From contig JAEOAD010000048.1 of assembly GCA_036365145.1 (NCBI GenBank), positions 13,936,501 through 14,000,500 on the forward strand: a stretch of 64,000 nt of DNA. Direction: 5' to 3'. Both the position numbers and the translations under genes were made by a program. Below the pieces are notes generated by a model. That model did no database searches and was not told the origin of the DNA. It worked only from the letters and a program-made list of their open reading frames with translations. Positions 12,040 through 23,599 of the stretch are shown piece after piece; within the stretch, counting starts at the first letter, position 1, and the number at the start of each line of letters is the position of its first letter. Origin of the DNA: Orientallactaga sibirica. Taxonomy: Eukaryota > Chordata > Mammalia > Rodentia > Dipodidae.

Positions 12040-12895
12040 GCGCCACATGAGCTACTGGTGAAAGCGGTCAACAACGGTCTGAGCAACCAGAGGCCTCAGC
12101 TATTCAGAAGCAAACACCCTGACAGGATGTACACGCCAGTGCAATGGTGGCGCACAGCCTTGGTGGGTAGCCAATAGCTTTCTGATTGGCTAAGAGATCC
12201 GCTCAGTGTAAAGGAACCCATATCTGGAATCGGGAACCACATCAGAATCCTATGGAGACAAAGATTATGATCTCCAGTGTCAAGCTCTCACTGGTCTTTG
12301 GCTAAAAGAGGGGCTACATACATCAAATTCTCCCTAAATTAATAATGCTTATCCCATTTAAACTATGCTGACTTCACTCTCCAGTGAAGAATCTGTTTTT
12401 CTTTTTCAGAAGGTAGCAAGACCCAAAGGAGATAAAGTACCCCTCACACTTCAGCCAAGGAACAGCTGAAACCACAGAGGAACTGGGGAGATGAGCAAGA
12501 GTGCTGCTTCCATGCTGAACCTGATAATCAGCGCCAGGGTGTAGGAGACAGACCCTGAGGACACTCAACACTTACCAAAGCAGAGATCCAGAGAAGCCTA
12601 AGAGCTCATCACTGAAGTAGACTTCAAACTCACCCACCACAGCTCAGGGAGTTTTGCAGAAGAGAAGACAGAAAGATTGTAAGAGCCACAGGTTGAGGTA
12701 TCATGCCCAGAGGCATTCCCTGTCCCCCCAAAATAACTGACTGCTGCTCCCACAACATATAACCCACAACCCCATAGGGGAATGACTACAACCCCACTGA
12801 GGAGCATCCCCAATGGATGGGGCAGGGATGAGAGAAAAGAGGGTATCATGATGTATCCATACGAAATATGTCATTAATAATAATAATAATAATAA
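12040..12895 (+). mobile_element. L1-3'UTR-like rodent repeat
   Basis: 'agacagaaagattgtaagag' is the signature of the rodent L1 3'UTR and recurs at about 52000. The stretch ends in an (AAT)n tail (12872-12895). Confidence 0.5.
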
Positions 12896-13230
12896 TATTT
12901 AAATTTTTTAAAGATGAAAAAATATCAGTGCACTGGTATATATCGGTACATTGGTGGAGGAACACCAAAATTCCTGTATTGTCATTAACTTTTCAATATT
13001 TCACAGCAGGAAGTCTGCATAAACTAAACAAACCAGCCAAGTTTAAGTTTTGCAAAGTTTAAACAAAACTTCCTTTCTCCATCTTTTTGACATGCCATCT
13101 TCTTAAACTAGCATGACCACTTGGCTTCTTTTGGAGGTTTTGTTTTTGACAAAACCTGTCTGTCTGTTGCTAATAAATAAATAAAAATAAACAATTGTTA
13201 ACAAATAAATAAATAAAAAGAAATACAACT
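12896..13230. other. AT-rich unassigned stretch
   Basis: It contains AAATAAATAA runs near 13168-13217 that look like leftover SINE tails. Confidence 0.4.
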
Positions 13231-13402
13231 GAGATCTGGGCATGGTGGCACACGCCTTTAATCCCAGCATTTGGGGTTCACAGGTAGGAGGTTTGCCATG
13301 AGTTCAAGGCCAGCCTGAGACTACAGAGTGAACTCCAGGTCAGCCTGGAGTAGAGTGAGACCCTATGTTGAAAAACCAAAAAAAAAAAAAAAAAAAAAAA
13401 AA
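13231..13402 (+). mobile_element. B1 SINE with long A tail and TSD
   Basis: Head 'ctgggcatggtggcacacgc' and a poly-A of more than 20. AAAGAAATACAA flanks both sides. Confidence 0.92.
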
Positions 13403-13460
13403 AGAAATACAATTGATCTCCACCCCAACCCTCAACAATATTGGATAAAGATACATAAAG

Positions 13461-13465
13461 GGGAT
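13461..13465. repeat. Target-site duplication, left of solo LTR
   Basis: GGGAT here is repeated at 13906-13910, immediately outside the TG...CA ends of the LTR. Confidence 0.7.
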
Positions 13466-13905
13466 TGAAGGGACCAAACTGACGCCATGACAGGCCTCAG
13501 TAATGTGCTGCCCTTACTAGGCTAAAGTTTCAGTTTCCAGGTGGGGTGAGCTCTGGGGGCTGAGTCTGTACAAACGTGACTGCTGCTTGCTTAGCCAATC
13601 ACGTTGGGAGGTTACCTCCTCTGCCTGAAATTCCCCTAGACCTGGCCACCAAAACCTTAAGACCAATCAAAAAAAAAGTACAAGTACAGTTACTGTTCAA
13701 ATTAGCCAATCATGTTAAAAGACTAAAAGCCTGCCAAAATTCCTTTAGCTGTGCTTAAAAGGGAGCCTGCGAGCTCCTCAGGTGGCCGCCATTTTGTAAG
13801 AGTGGTTGACCCAGCATGCTGGCTGATTCTGCAGAATAAACGCTCTAAGCTTTTACATGCTATTTGACTCTGGAGTCTTCCTTCAGTGATTTTCGGACCA
13901 TTACA
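13466..13905 (+). mobile_element. Solo LTR of an endogenous retrovirus, 5-bp TSD
   Basis: The element starts TGAAGGGACC and ends ACCATTACA, giving TG...CA termini, and is flanked by the direct repeat GGGAT (13461-13465 and 13906-13910). Inside are CCAAT motifs (about 13595 and 13703), a TATA-like CTTAAAAG (13754), a GCCGCCATTTT motif matching a YY1 site on the minus strand (13785-13795), and AATAAA at 13835-13840 placed for an R/U5 boundary. There is no internal retroviral sequence, so it is a solo LTR left by recombination. Class I (gamma-type) is my guess. Confidence 0.75.
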
Positions 13906-13910
13906 GGGAT
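13906..13910. repeat. Target-site duplication, right of solo LTR
   Basis: This is the second GGGAT copy, directly after the terminal CA of the LTR. Confidence 0.7.
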
Positions 13911-14104
13911 CCCAATCAACTGTTTTACCAAGCCCCTGTTATAGGTTTGGATGCAGACTAAAGCTTGGGAGTAAATTGTATGGAAATAAAGAAATAAATT
14001 TAAATATGTATGCATAGACATATACATACAAATAGAGTTATCTAAATGATATATCACTTAAAATTTAGTCAGAGCCCCATTCAGACTGCAACCTGCTTCA
14101 GACA

Positions 14105-14215
14105 ACAGGAAACATGTGATAAACGTTAGTAATATTGCTGTTTTGCTAACACCCATAGCATCTAGAACAGTATTTTGTACACAGTTTATGCACACTAACT
14201 GTTGGGGGAATGCCA
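14105..14215 (+). mobile_element. Probable L2 3' fragment (copy 1)
   Basis: 'catctagaacagtattttgt' then 'acacagtttatgcac' resembles the L2 end. The same fragment is at 18523-18633 in the second unit. Confidence 0.4.
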
Positions 14216-14219
14216 CCCA

Positions 14220-17100
14220 CCTCATTACCATTCAAGTATCTCATTTAAATATTAATGAGTTAGCTGTGCCTACAAAACTCACTGTAATGGGGTCTGAGGG
14301 TTATGCTTTGATAACCGTCTCACAGGCTCCTAGGTGTTTCAGTACAGGCTGAAGCCACTGTGAGCTTTCCACACCTCCCCAATGGTACCTGTACATAACA
14401 CCTTCTGTTCTGGAAGGTTCTACAGAGCTCCTTGCCTTCTGGATACCTCCCATGTCTCCTTCAGAATCACTTTTGGACAATTTTTTTCTGACACTTCACC
14501 CTGTTATAGTGAGAAATCCTTTCTTATGCTTCTCGGGTAACCTCTATTTCATTTTCTTCTGGCCCTTGTTCCCCTGTATTATGAAAGCATTTCCACCCAC
14601 CTTCTACCAGACTTGTCCCTGTTGGAATCTAGTGTTTGTGAACTAATCTGTGCTCAACCCTTGTAGGCCAAAGAAAAACAAGTGGAGAAGGCTTGATGTT
14701 AGGTGTAATTAGCTATTTTATGCTTCAGTTTCCTCAACCCAGCATGAATATGCCAACAACCAATTTAGTTCTGAATAGAATGCAACTTATTTCTGCTGGT
14801 TGAAGGAGTCAGGGGACCTCCGAGGGGTTTCCGATCTCTAGTGTCCACCAACCTGAATTGTCTTCAGGAAATATACCAGAACTCCAGAAATACAGTGCCT
14901 GACTTGTGATAAATATCATGCTTTGCACATGACATGTCCTTCACAGGCTGTGTGCTGAGGACATTACTGGGGGATGGTGAAACTCTTAGGAGGAAGATCT
15001 TAAGTGGAATGAGTAGGTCCCTGAAAGCATCCCTTGAAGGTTCTATCTCGTCCCCAGTTCCCTCACTCCCTCTCTGCTTCCTGGCCAACATGAGGTGAGC
15101 TGCTTTGTTTCAACGGCCCTACCACCATAATGCTCTGTCTTGCCACCAGCCCAGAGGAAAAACAGCCCAGCAGATCACGGATTAAAAATAAACCTCATGT
15201 AATAAATACATCACAGTGACAGAAATCTGACTTAATACAATAAGCATATGCACAGACCTTTGCTATATTTTCAAGTGTAACTGGCAGACCATGTGATGGC
15301 TGGCATATAGCTGCTTCTCTTAAAAGCAGCATCCGTGAATGCCAGCCACAGGCTCCTTTAAAATGAGGCACAGTGGAGAACATTCTAACTGCACATTGGC
15401 ATCTGTTATCCAGCCTTTCTGCTCTGCCCTTCCTAGCCTGAAGTGAACACGCCCCTACGCTCAGTTGGTTCCATAACTTGACCACTGTGAGCAGTGCTGC
15501 TCCAGAGCACAGCACAGTGACATTAGTTTACAAAACGTGATAGCTAAAAATAACTAGACCAGAGGAGTACAGAGGTTCCCAACCAATAGAAATGCTAATG
15601 ATTCCAACTTGATCGCCACACGCTCTATGTGTATATTGAAACATCACACTATGTACCCCATAAGTATGTGAAATGATCTGTTGATTAAAATGACAATAAA
15701 AACACAATCAAACTACATATGGAGATGGAAAAATAGTAGGCAGATGGGCAGCCATAAGGCTCCTGAGAGGAAAAAAGTATTTTCTAGTAATTAATGCTAC
15801 CTAATCTATGCCAGGACATCAGGGCAGATGGGAAAACAAACCAATAACCAGATACCTTTAGGGGATGCGCCTTCCGGTCAGCAAATCGTCATACCGTTTC
15901 TGAGGACGAGGAACGATTTGTTCAGAACACCACCAAACCCTAGCAACTTGGTTTCCTACACAAGGAAGGTATTCCAAAAATAGCTGCTGCCTGTAGAACC
16001 AATGTCTGGTCTTCCTCACCATTCTGGCATGCCGTCTGACAGGACGTGGGACTGCAGAGCAGCCAGCCTCGTGGCAAAGTCCTGTTTGGACTGGCCACGA
16101 GGGTCTAATGATTAGTGCCAGGAAATACTGCGGTACTTGGAGTCACCCTGAGATTTTTTTAACTGCAGGCCGTCCCTGTGGAAAGACTGGCTGCACAACC
16201 TGGGGGGGGGGGTATCGGTTTCCTCGTTATTCTTAACAGAATGCTCCAAATTTAACATTTTCTCCATTTGCTTGTAAATGAGGACATCAGAAAGTGCTTG
16301 TTTGGATGGAATCAGAAGAAATCTGATGCACGTGTATTTATAAATAAATATCTTCCCCTTCTCTCCGTTGATGGGGGAGAATTGGAAGATAGTACTTTGA
16401 CATCAAGGTAGCAGCCCCCAGTGCAGTTCCTTATCCATGCAAGTGCAGAGGAAGAAGAATTCTTAATACCAACAGCCGTGACTGAAAGCAAGCTAGTATT
16501 TGAACATAATGCTTGGGAAAAACAGCTGCTGTAACAGAGCAGTTGGTGCTCTGATAGAAAAAATCCACCTAGGAAACACTGGCAATGGAGAGATGTTCCC
16601 AGGAAGGGGACAGTCACTGGTTCTTTTCCCCAGCTGCCCGCTGGCTCACAGATCTCCGAAATGTTAAGGTTCCAAGAATGAGAAAGCTGTGGTACAGAAA
16701 GACCAGTGGCAAGTGTTCAAACCGGTCAAAACAAGTATGAGTTTGATTAGCCACTGCGTATACTGCAACACTTGGGCTGTCTTCCTTATATGACTCGAGA
16801 ATCTATAAAGAGCACACAGATCTGAAACCTTAAACCCGGGTACTATAGAAAACAGGAAAGTGCAAGGATAGCAAATTTCTTGCCTCAAATTGGACTGAGT
16901 CAATAAAGTATAGAACTCATAAATAGAGATTAAGTTTTTGATACTAAAGTATAAGTTAAATTAAGCTAAAATAAAACAAACATCTCAAAAGTACAAAATA
17001 AGACCTTTAACATACTTGCTTAGGACCACTGGCCAACTGTTTGGTATAAACTTGGAGTCTTTCTTAATTATATCACCAAATTAATTCCATATAAAAGTTT
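14220..17100. other. Unassigned unique part of duplicated unit (copy 1)
   Basis: No gene was recognised. An identical 106-codon minus-strand frame exists in both copies (15195-15515 and 19613-19933); it has no family signature and its identity is explained by the recent duplication. Confidence 0.5.
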
Positions 17101-17316
17101 ACTTTTTTTTTTTTTATTTTAGAGAGAGAGGTAATTGTTGTGCCAGGGTTCAGCCACTGCAATCAAATGGCAGATGCTTGTGCCACCTAGTGGGCATGTG
17201 TTGTGCTTGCCTCACCTTTGTGCATCTGGCTTATTATGTGGGATCTGGAGAGTTGAACATGGGTCCCTAGGCTTCACAGGCAAGTGCCTTAACCACTCAC
17301 CCATATCTCCAGCCCT
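17101..17316 (-). mobile_element. tRNA-derived SINE (copy 1)
   Basis: Poly-T at left and head complement 'catatctccagccct' at right. It is shared with 21518-21733, so it was present before the duplication. Confidence 0.88.
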
Positions 17317-17592
17317 ATGTGAAGATTTAATACAAAGAGTGTAAAGTGTTAGGAGAAAACAGATGTGATGCAGACCATCACCCCAAATCACCCAGAATTC
17401 AAGAGAGAAAACTATTAATGCATAACCAAGGGCTTGAGTTCATGGTTTTGTACCTGAGTTTTCTCAGTGTGTACAATATGAAATGATAATGCACAATCAC
17501 AAAACTTCCCTGTAGGGTTGCGTGTGAGCATGTAAGTTCGTGCAGCTCACATGAAATAATGCACACAGAATAGTTAGCAAAAGACTGAGAAC

Positions 17593-17893
17593 GGGGCTGG
17601 AGAGATGGCTTAGGGGTTAAGGCGCCTGCCTCCTAAGCCTAAGAACACTGGTTCCAATCTCCAGCGGTTCCAATCTCCAGGTCCCATGTTTAGCCAGCTG
17701 CAAAGTGACGCAAGGGCGCAATGCCACACTTGACCACAAGGGGGCGCACACATGCTGGATTTCATTTGCAGCAGCTGAGACACTGCTGGCGCGCCCATCT
17801 CTGTCTTCCTCTCCCTCTCCCTCTCCCTCTCTCTGTGTCTCTCTCCAAAAAAAATAATAAAAAATAAAAAATTAAAAGTTTAAAAAAAAAAAA
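17593..17893 (+). mobile_element. tRNA SINE, duplicated B box (copy 1), with TSD
   Basis: A 16-bp unit (ggttccaatctccagc) occurs twice in tandem from 17650, where other subfamilies have one B box. AAAAGACTGAGAAC flanks both sides. Confidence 0.9.
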
Positions 17894-18117
17894 AGACTGA
17901 GAACAGGGGAGGCACTGTTAATAAAACAGGGAGATGTGAAGGAACAGAGTTTAATATGTTTGATAACATGGGCAGGTGCTTATTCCTTATCACTGGAGAA
18001 ACCACTTTCCAAGTAGTTGGTAATAACTTTCTGCTCTATAACACAATGTTTTTCCTTTATTTCCTATATTCTACTCATTCCAAAACATTTATATAAAGGT
18101 CAACCATTCCCTAGTAT

Positions 18118-18262
18118 CCACATAAGCCAGATGCACAAGGTGGCGCATGCATCTGGAGTTTGTTTGTGGTGGCTGGAGGCCCTGGTGTACCCATCTCTCT
18201 GCCTCTTTCTCTCTCTCTGTCTGTCACTCTCAAATAAATAAATAAAAATTAAAAATATATAA
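18118..18262 (+). mobile_element. 5'-truncated tRNA SINE (copy 1)
   Basis: It starts in mid-body ('cacataagccagatgcacaa') and ends AAATAAATAAATAAAA; the head is missing. Confidence 0.85.
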
Positions 18263-18323
18263 CTCAATTCAAAAGTGAGTAAAAAGATTTGAAATAGACA
18301 TGTCTTCAGAAAAGATAGATATG

Positions 18324-18480
18324 GGCTGGAGAGATGACTTAGCGGTTAAGGTACCTGCCTGTTAAGCCTAAGAACACCTGTTCAATTCTCCAGGACCCAT
18401 GTTTAGCCAGACGCAGTGACGCAAGGGCACAATGTCACTCTTGCCCACAAGGAGGTGCATGTGTCTGGAGTTCGTTCACA
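18324..18480 (+). mobile_element. tRNA SINE cut by duplication junction
   Basis: The head and middle are intact, but the element stops at 'ttcgttcaca', where the second duplication unit begins. The full version is at 22747-22978. Confidence 0.92.
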
Positions 18481-18639
18481 ATTTAGTCAGAGCCCCATTC
18501 AGACTGCAACCTGCTTCAGACAACAGGAAACATGTGATAAACGTTAGTAATATTGCTGTTTTGCTAACACCCATAGCATCTAGAACAGTATTTTGTACAC
18601 AGTTTATGCACACTAGCTGTTGGGGGAATGCCACCCACC

Positions 18640-21517
18640 TCATTACCATTCAAGTATCTCATTTAAATATTAATGAGTTAGCTGTGCCTACAAAACTCAC
18701 TGTAATGGGGTCTGAGGGTTATGCTTTGATAACCGTCTCACAGGCTCCTAGGTGTTTCAGTACAGGCTGAAGCCACTGTGAGCTTTCCACACCTCCCCAA
18801 TGGTACCTGTACATAACACCTTCTGTTCTGGAAGGTTCTACAGAGCTCCTTGCCTTCTGGATACCTCCCATGTCTCCTTCAGAATCACTTTTGGACAATT
18901 TTTTTCTGACACTTCACCCTGTTATAGTGAGAAATCCTTTCTTATGCTTCTCGGGTAACCTCTATTTCATTTTCTTCTGGCCCTTGTTCCCCTGTATTAT
19001 GAAAGCATTTCCACCCACCTTCTACCAGACTTGTCCCTGTTGGAATCTAGTGTTTGTGAACTAATCTGTGCTCAACCCTTGTGGGCCAAAGAAAAACAAG
19101 TGGAGAAGGCTTGATGTTAGGTGTAATTAGCTATTTTATGCTTCAGTTTCCTCAACCCAGCATGAATATGCCAACAACCAATTTAGTTCTGAATAGAATG
19201 CAACTTATTTCTGATGGTTGAAGGAGTCAGGGGACCTCTGAGGGGTTCCCGATCTCTAGTGTCCACCAACCTGAATTGTCTTCAGAAAATATACCAGAAC
19301 TCCAGAAATACAGTGCCAGACTTGTGATAAATTTCATGCTTTGCACATGACATGTCCTTCACAGGCTGTGTGCTGAGGACATTACTGGGGGATGGTGAAA
19401 CTCTTAGGAGGAAGATCTTAAGTGGAATGAGTAGGTCCCTGAAAGCATCCCTTGAAGGTTCTATCTCGTCCCCAGTTCCCTCACTCCCTCTCTGCTTCCT
19501 GGCCAACATGAGGTGAGCTGCTTTGTTTCAACGGCCCTACCACCATAATGCTCTGTCTTGCCACCAGCCCAGAGGAAAAACAGCCCAGCAGATCACGGAT
19601 TAAAAATAAACCTCATGTAATAAATACATCACAGTGACAGAAATCTGACTTAATACAATAAGCATATGCACAGACCTTTGCTATATTTTCAAGTGTAACT
19701 GGCAGACCATGTGATGGCTGGCATATAGCTGCTTCTCTTAAAAGCAGCATCCGTGAATGCCAGCCACAGGCTCCTTTAAAATGAGGCACAGTGGAGAACA
19801 TTCTAACTGCACATTGGCATCTGTTATCCAGCCTTTCTGCTCTGCCCTTCCTAGCCTGAAGTGAACACGCCCCTACGCTCAGTTGGTTCCATAACTTGAC
19901 CACTGTGAGCAGTGCTGCTCCAGAGCACAGCACAGTGACATTAGTTTACAAAACGTGATAGCTAAAAATAACTAGACCAGAGGAGTACAGAGGTTCCCAA
20001 CCAATAGAAATGCTAATGATTCCAACTTGATCGCCACACGCTCTATGTGTATATTGAAACATCACACTATGTACCCCATAAGTATGTGAAATGATCTGTT
20101 GATTAAAATGACAATAAAAACACAATCAAACTACATATGGAGATGGAAAAATAGTAGGCAGATGGGCAGCCATAAGGCTCCTGAGAGGAAAAAAGTATTT
20201 TCTAGTAATTAATGCTACCTAATCTATGCCAGGACATCAGGGCAGATGGGAAAACAAACCAATAACCAGATACCTTTAGGGGATCGCCTTCCGGGTCAGC
20301 AAATCGTCATACCGTTTCTGAGGACGAGGAACGATTTGTTCAGAACACCACCAAACCCTAGCAACTTGGTTTCCTACACAAGGAAGGTATTCCAAAAATA
20401 GCTGCTGCCTGTAGAACCAATGTCTGGTCTTCCTCACCATTCTGGCATGCCGTCTGACAGGACGTGGGACTGCAGAGCAGCCAGCCTCGTGGCAAAGTCC
20501 TGTTTGGACTGGCCACGAGGGTCTAATGATTAGTGCCAGGAAATACTGCGGTACTTGGAGTCACCCTGAGATTTTTTAACTGCAGGCCGTCCCTGTGGAA
20601 AGACTGGCTGCACAACCTGGGGGGGGGGGTATCGGTTTCCTCGTTATTCTTAACAGAATGCTCCAAATTTAACATTTTCTCCATTTGCCTGTAAATGAGG
20701 ACATCAGAAAGTGCTTGTTTGGATGGAATCAGAAGAAATCTGATGCACGTATTTATAAATAAATATCTCTTCCCCTTCTCTCCGTTGATGGGGGAGAATT
20801 GGAAGATAGTACTTTGACATCAAGGTAGCAGCCCCCAGTGCAGTTCCTTATCCATGCAAGTGCAGAGGAAGAAGAATTCTTAATACCAACAGCCGTGACT
20901 GAAAGCAAGCTAGTATTTGAACATAATGCTTGGGAAAAACAGCTGCTGTAACAGAGCAGTTGGTGCTCTGATGGAAAAAATCCACCTAGGAAACACTGGC
21001 AATGGAGAGATGTTCCCAGGAAGGGGACAGTCACTGGTTCTTTTCCCCAGCTGCCCGCTGGCTCACAGATCTCCGAAATGTTAAGGTTCCAAGAATGAGA
21101 AAGCTGTGGTACAGAAAGACCAGTGGCAAGTGTTCAAACCGGTCAAAACAAGTATGAGTTTAATTAGCCACTGCGTATACTGCAACACTTGGGCTGTCTT
21201 CCTTATATGACTCGAGAATCTATAAAGAGCACGTAGATCTGAAACCTTAAACCCGGGTAGTATAGAAAACAGGAAAGTGCAAGGATAGCAAATTTCTTGC
21301 CTCAAATTGGACTGAGTCAATAAAGTATAGAACTCATAAATAGAGATTAAGTTTTTGATACTAAAGTATAAGTTAAATTAAGCTAAAATAAAACAAACAT
21401 CTCAAAAGTACAAAATAAGACCTTTAACATACTTGCTTAGGACCACTGGCCAACTGTTTGGTATAAACTTGGAGTCTTTCTTAATTATATCACCAAATTA
21501 ATTCCATATAAAAGTTT
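18640..21517. other. Unassigned unique part of duplicated unit (copy 2)
   Basis: It is equivalent to 14220-17100, with a few substitutions and indels. Confidence 0.5.
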
Positions 21518-21733
21518 ACTTTTTTATTTTTTATTTTAGAGAGAGAGGTAATTGTTGTGCCAGGGTTCAGCCACTGCAATCAAATGGCAGATGCTTGTGC
21601 CACCTAGTGGGCATGTGTTGTGCTTGCCTCACCTTTGTGCATCTGGCTTATTATGTGGGATCTGGAGAGTTGAACACGGGTCCTTAGGCTTCACAGGCAA
21701 GTGCCTTAACCACTCACCCATATCTCCAGCCCT
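21518..21733 (-). mobile_element. tRNA-derived SINE (copy 2)
   Basis: This is the duplicate of 17101-17316. Confidence 0.88.
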
Positions 21734-22012
21734 ATGTGAAGATTTAATACAAAGAGTGTAAAGTGTTAGGAGAAAACAGATGTGATGCAGACCATCACCC
21801 CAAATCACCCAGAATTCAAGAGAGAAAACTATTAATGCATAACCAAGGGCTTGAGTTCATGGTTTTGTACCTGAGTTTTCTCAGTGTGTACAATATGAAA
21901 TGATAATGCACAATCACAAAACTTCCCTGTAGGGTTACGTGTGAGCATGTAAGTTTGTGCAGCTCACATGAAATAACGCACACAGAATAATTAGCAAAAG
22001 ACTGAGAACGGG

Positions 22013-22308
22013 GCTGGAGAGATGGCTTAGGGGTTAAGGCGCCTGCCTCCTAAGCCTAAGAACACTGGTTCCAATCTCCAGCGGGTTCCAATCTCCAGGT
22101 CCCATGTTTAGCCAGCTGCAAAGTGACGCAAGGGCGCAATGCCACACTTGACCACAAGGGGGCGCACACATCTGGATTTCATTTGCAGCAGCTGAGACAC
22201 TGCTGGCGCGCCCATCTCTGTCTTCCTCTCCCTCTCCCTCTCCCTCTCTCTGTGTCTCTCTCCAAAAAAAATAATAAAAAATAAAAAATTAAAAGTTTAA
22301 AAAAAAAA
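22013..22308 (+). mobile_element. tRNA SINE, duplicated B box (copy 2)
   Basis: This is the duplicate of 17593-17893, with one extra G between the two B boxes. Confidence 0.9.
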
Positions 22309-22531
22309 GACTGAGAACAGGGGAGGCACTGTTAATAAAACAGGGAGATGTGAAGGAACAGAGTTTCATATGTTTGATAACATGGGCAGGTGCTTATTCC
22401 TTATCACTGGAGAAACCACTTTCCAAGTAGTTGGTAATAACTTTCTGCTCTATAACACAATGTTTTTCCTTTATTTCCTATATTCTACTCATTCCAAAAC
22501 ATTTATATAAAGGTCAACCATTCCCTAGTAT

Positions 22532-22683
22532 CCACATAAGCCAGATGCACAAGGTGGCGCATGCATCTGGAGTTTGTTTGTGGTGGCTGGAGGCCCTGGT
22601 GTACCCATTCTCTCTCTCTCTCTGCCTCTTTCTCTCTCTCTGTCTGTCACTCTCAAATAAATAAATAAAAATTAAAAAATATA
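22532..22683 (+). mobile_element. 5'-truncated tRNA SINE (copy 2)
   Basis: This is the duplicate of 18118-18262, with a CT expansion. Confidence 0.85.
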
Positions 22684-22746
22684 TAACTCAATTCAAAAGT
22701 GAGTAAAAGATTTGAAATAGACATGTCTTCAGAAAAGATAGATATG

Positions 22747-22947
22747 GGCTGGAGAGATGACTTAGCGGTTAAGGTACCTGCCTGTTAAGCCTAAGAACAC
22801 CTGTTCAATTCTCCAGGACCCATGTTTAGCCAGACGCAGTGACGCAAGGGCACAATGTCACTCTTGCCCACAAGGAGGTGCATGTGTCTAGAGTTCGTTC
22901 ACAGCTGCTGAAAGGCTGTTGGCACGCCCATTCTCTCTCTCTCCAAA

Positions 22948-22978
<31 letters not shown>
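22747..22978 (+). mobile_element. tRNA-derived SINE spanning right breakpoint
   Basis: This full-length form continues past 22903 into its CT/GA-rich tail, so it marks where the duplicated segment ended. Confidence 0.9.
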
Positions 22979-22984
22979 TAAAAA

Positions 22985-23076
22985 GATCCTTAAGATCACT
23001 AATCATTATGAAAATTGAACCTGAAACTATGATATAACACTTCATATGTATTAGTATGACTACTATAAAAAATAGA
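22985..23076 (+). mobile_element. L1 3' fragment
   Basis: 'agatcactaatcattatgaa' and 'tagtatgactactataaaaa' follow the order of the L1 ORF2 end. It resumes at about 23600. Confidence 0.5.
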
Positions 23077-23585
23077 GAAGGTGGTAAAATAATGAGTAAA
23101 GTGACTGTCACGCAAGCAAGAGGAGGACTTGAGTTCAAATCCCCAGGGCCCACCTCAAAGCTGGGCATAGCAGTATGAACCTGTAATCCCAGTGATGGGG
23201 AGGCAGAGAAAGGAGGATCGCCAGGGCTGGCTGGTCAGCTAGTCTAGCCCAATCAGTGAGCTCTAGATTCAGTGTAAGACTGTCTCAAAAACTAAGATGG
23301 CTGGGCATGGTGGCACACACCTTTAATCCCAGCACTTGGGAGGCAGAGGTAGGAGGATTGCTGTGAGTTTGAGGCCACCGTAAGACTACAGAGTGCATTC
23401 CAGGTCAGCCTGGGTAAGAGTGAGACCCTACCCTGAAAAACCAAACAATAATAATAATAGGATGGAGAACAAATGAAGAAGCCACCTGATGTTGAGCCGT
23501 GACCTCCACCAACACACAGTCACACACATTCATGTACACCTCCACACAAGCACACACTTATACATACAAACACACACAAAACATG
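23077..23585 (+). mobile_element. B4 SINE (ID-B1 composite), split by B1
   Basis: A tRNA-ID-like head ('gacttgagttcaaatcccca'), then a B1-like half ('cctgtaatcccagtgatggg'), then after the inserted B1 the CA-rich B4 tail. Confidence 0.75.
23302..23459 (+). mobile_element. B1 SINE nested in B4
   Basis: Head 'ggctgggcatggtggcacac' and tail AATAATAATAATAG, followed by a repeated GATGG. Confidence 0.92.
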
Positions 23586-23599
23586 AAAAGGGGAGGGGA

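Larger units (their letters stand above)
14063..18480 (+). repeat. Tandem segmental duplication, copy 1 (4418 bp)
   Basis: This block is repeated head-to-tail at 18481-22903. It holds an L2-like 5' part, about 3 kb of sequence I cannot assign, a minus-strand tRNA SINE (17101-17316), a plus-strand B-box-duplicated SINE (17593-17893), a 5'-truncated SINE (18118-18262) and the first two thirds of another SINE (18324-18480). The last is cut exactly at the junction. All repeats inside the block predate the duplication, because both copies carry them. No gene was recognised. Confidence 0.95.
18481..22903 (+). repeat. Tandem segmental duplication, copy 2 (4423 bp)
   Basis: This is the direct copy of 14063-18480, offset about 4418 at the start and 4423 at the end. 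By eye I count roughly two dozen substitutions and about a dozen small indels, mostly in homopolymers and CT runs, which is about half a percent substitution. The 3' SINE is intact on this side (22747-22978), so the right breakpoint lay inside that SINE. The junction at 18480/18481 shares only a single base (A) with both parental flanks. Confidence 0.95.

Noticed and set aside
15195..15515. 106-codon ORF identical in both duplication units
   Set aside because: Identity follows from the recent duplication; it is no evidence of selection.
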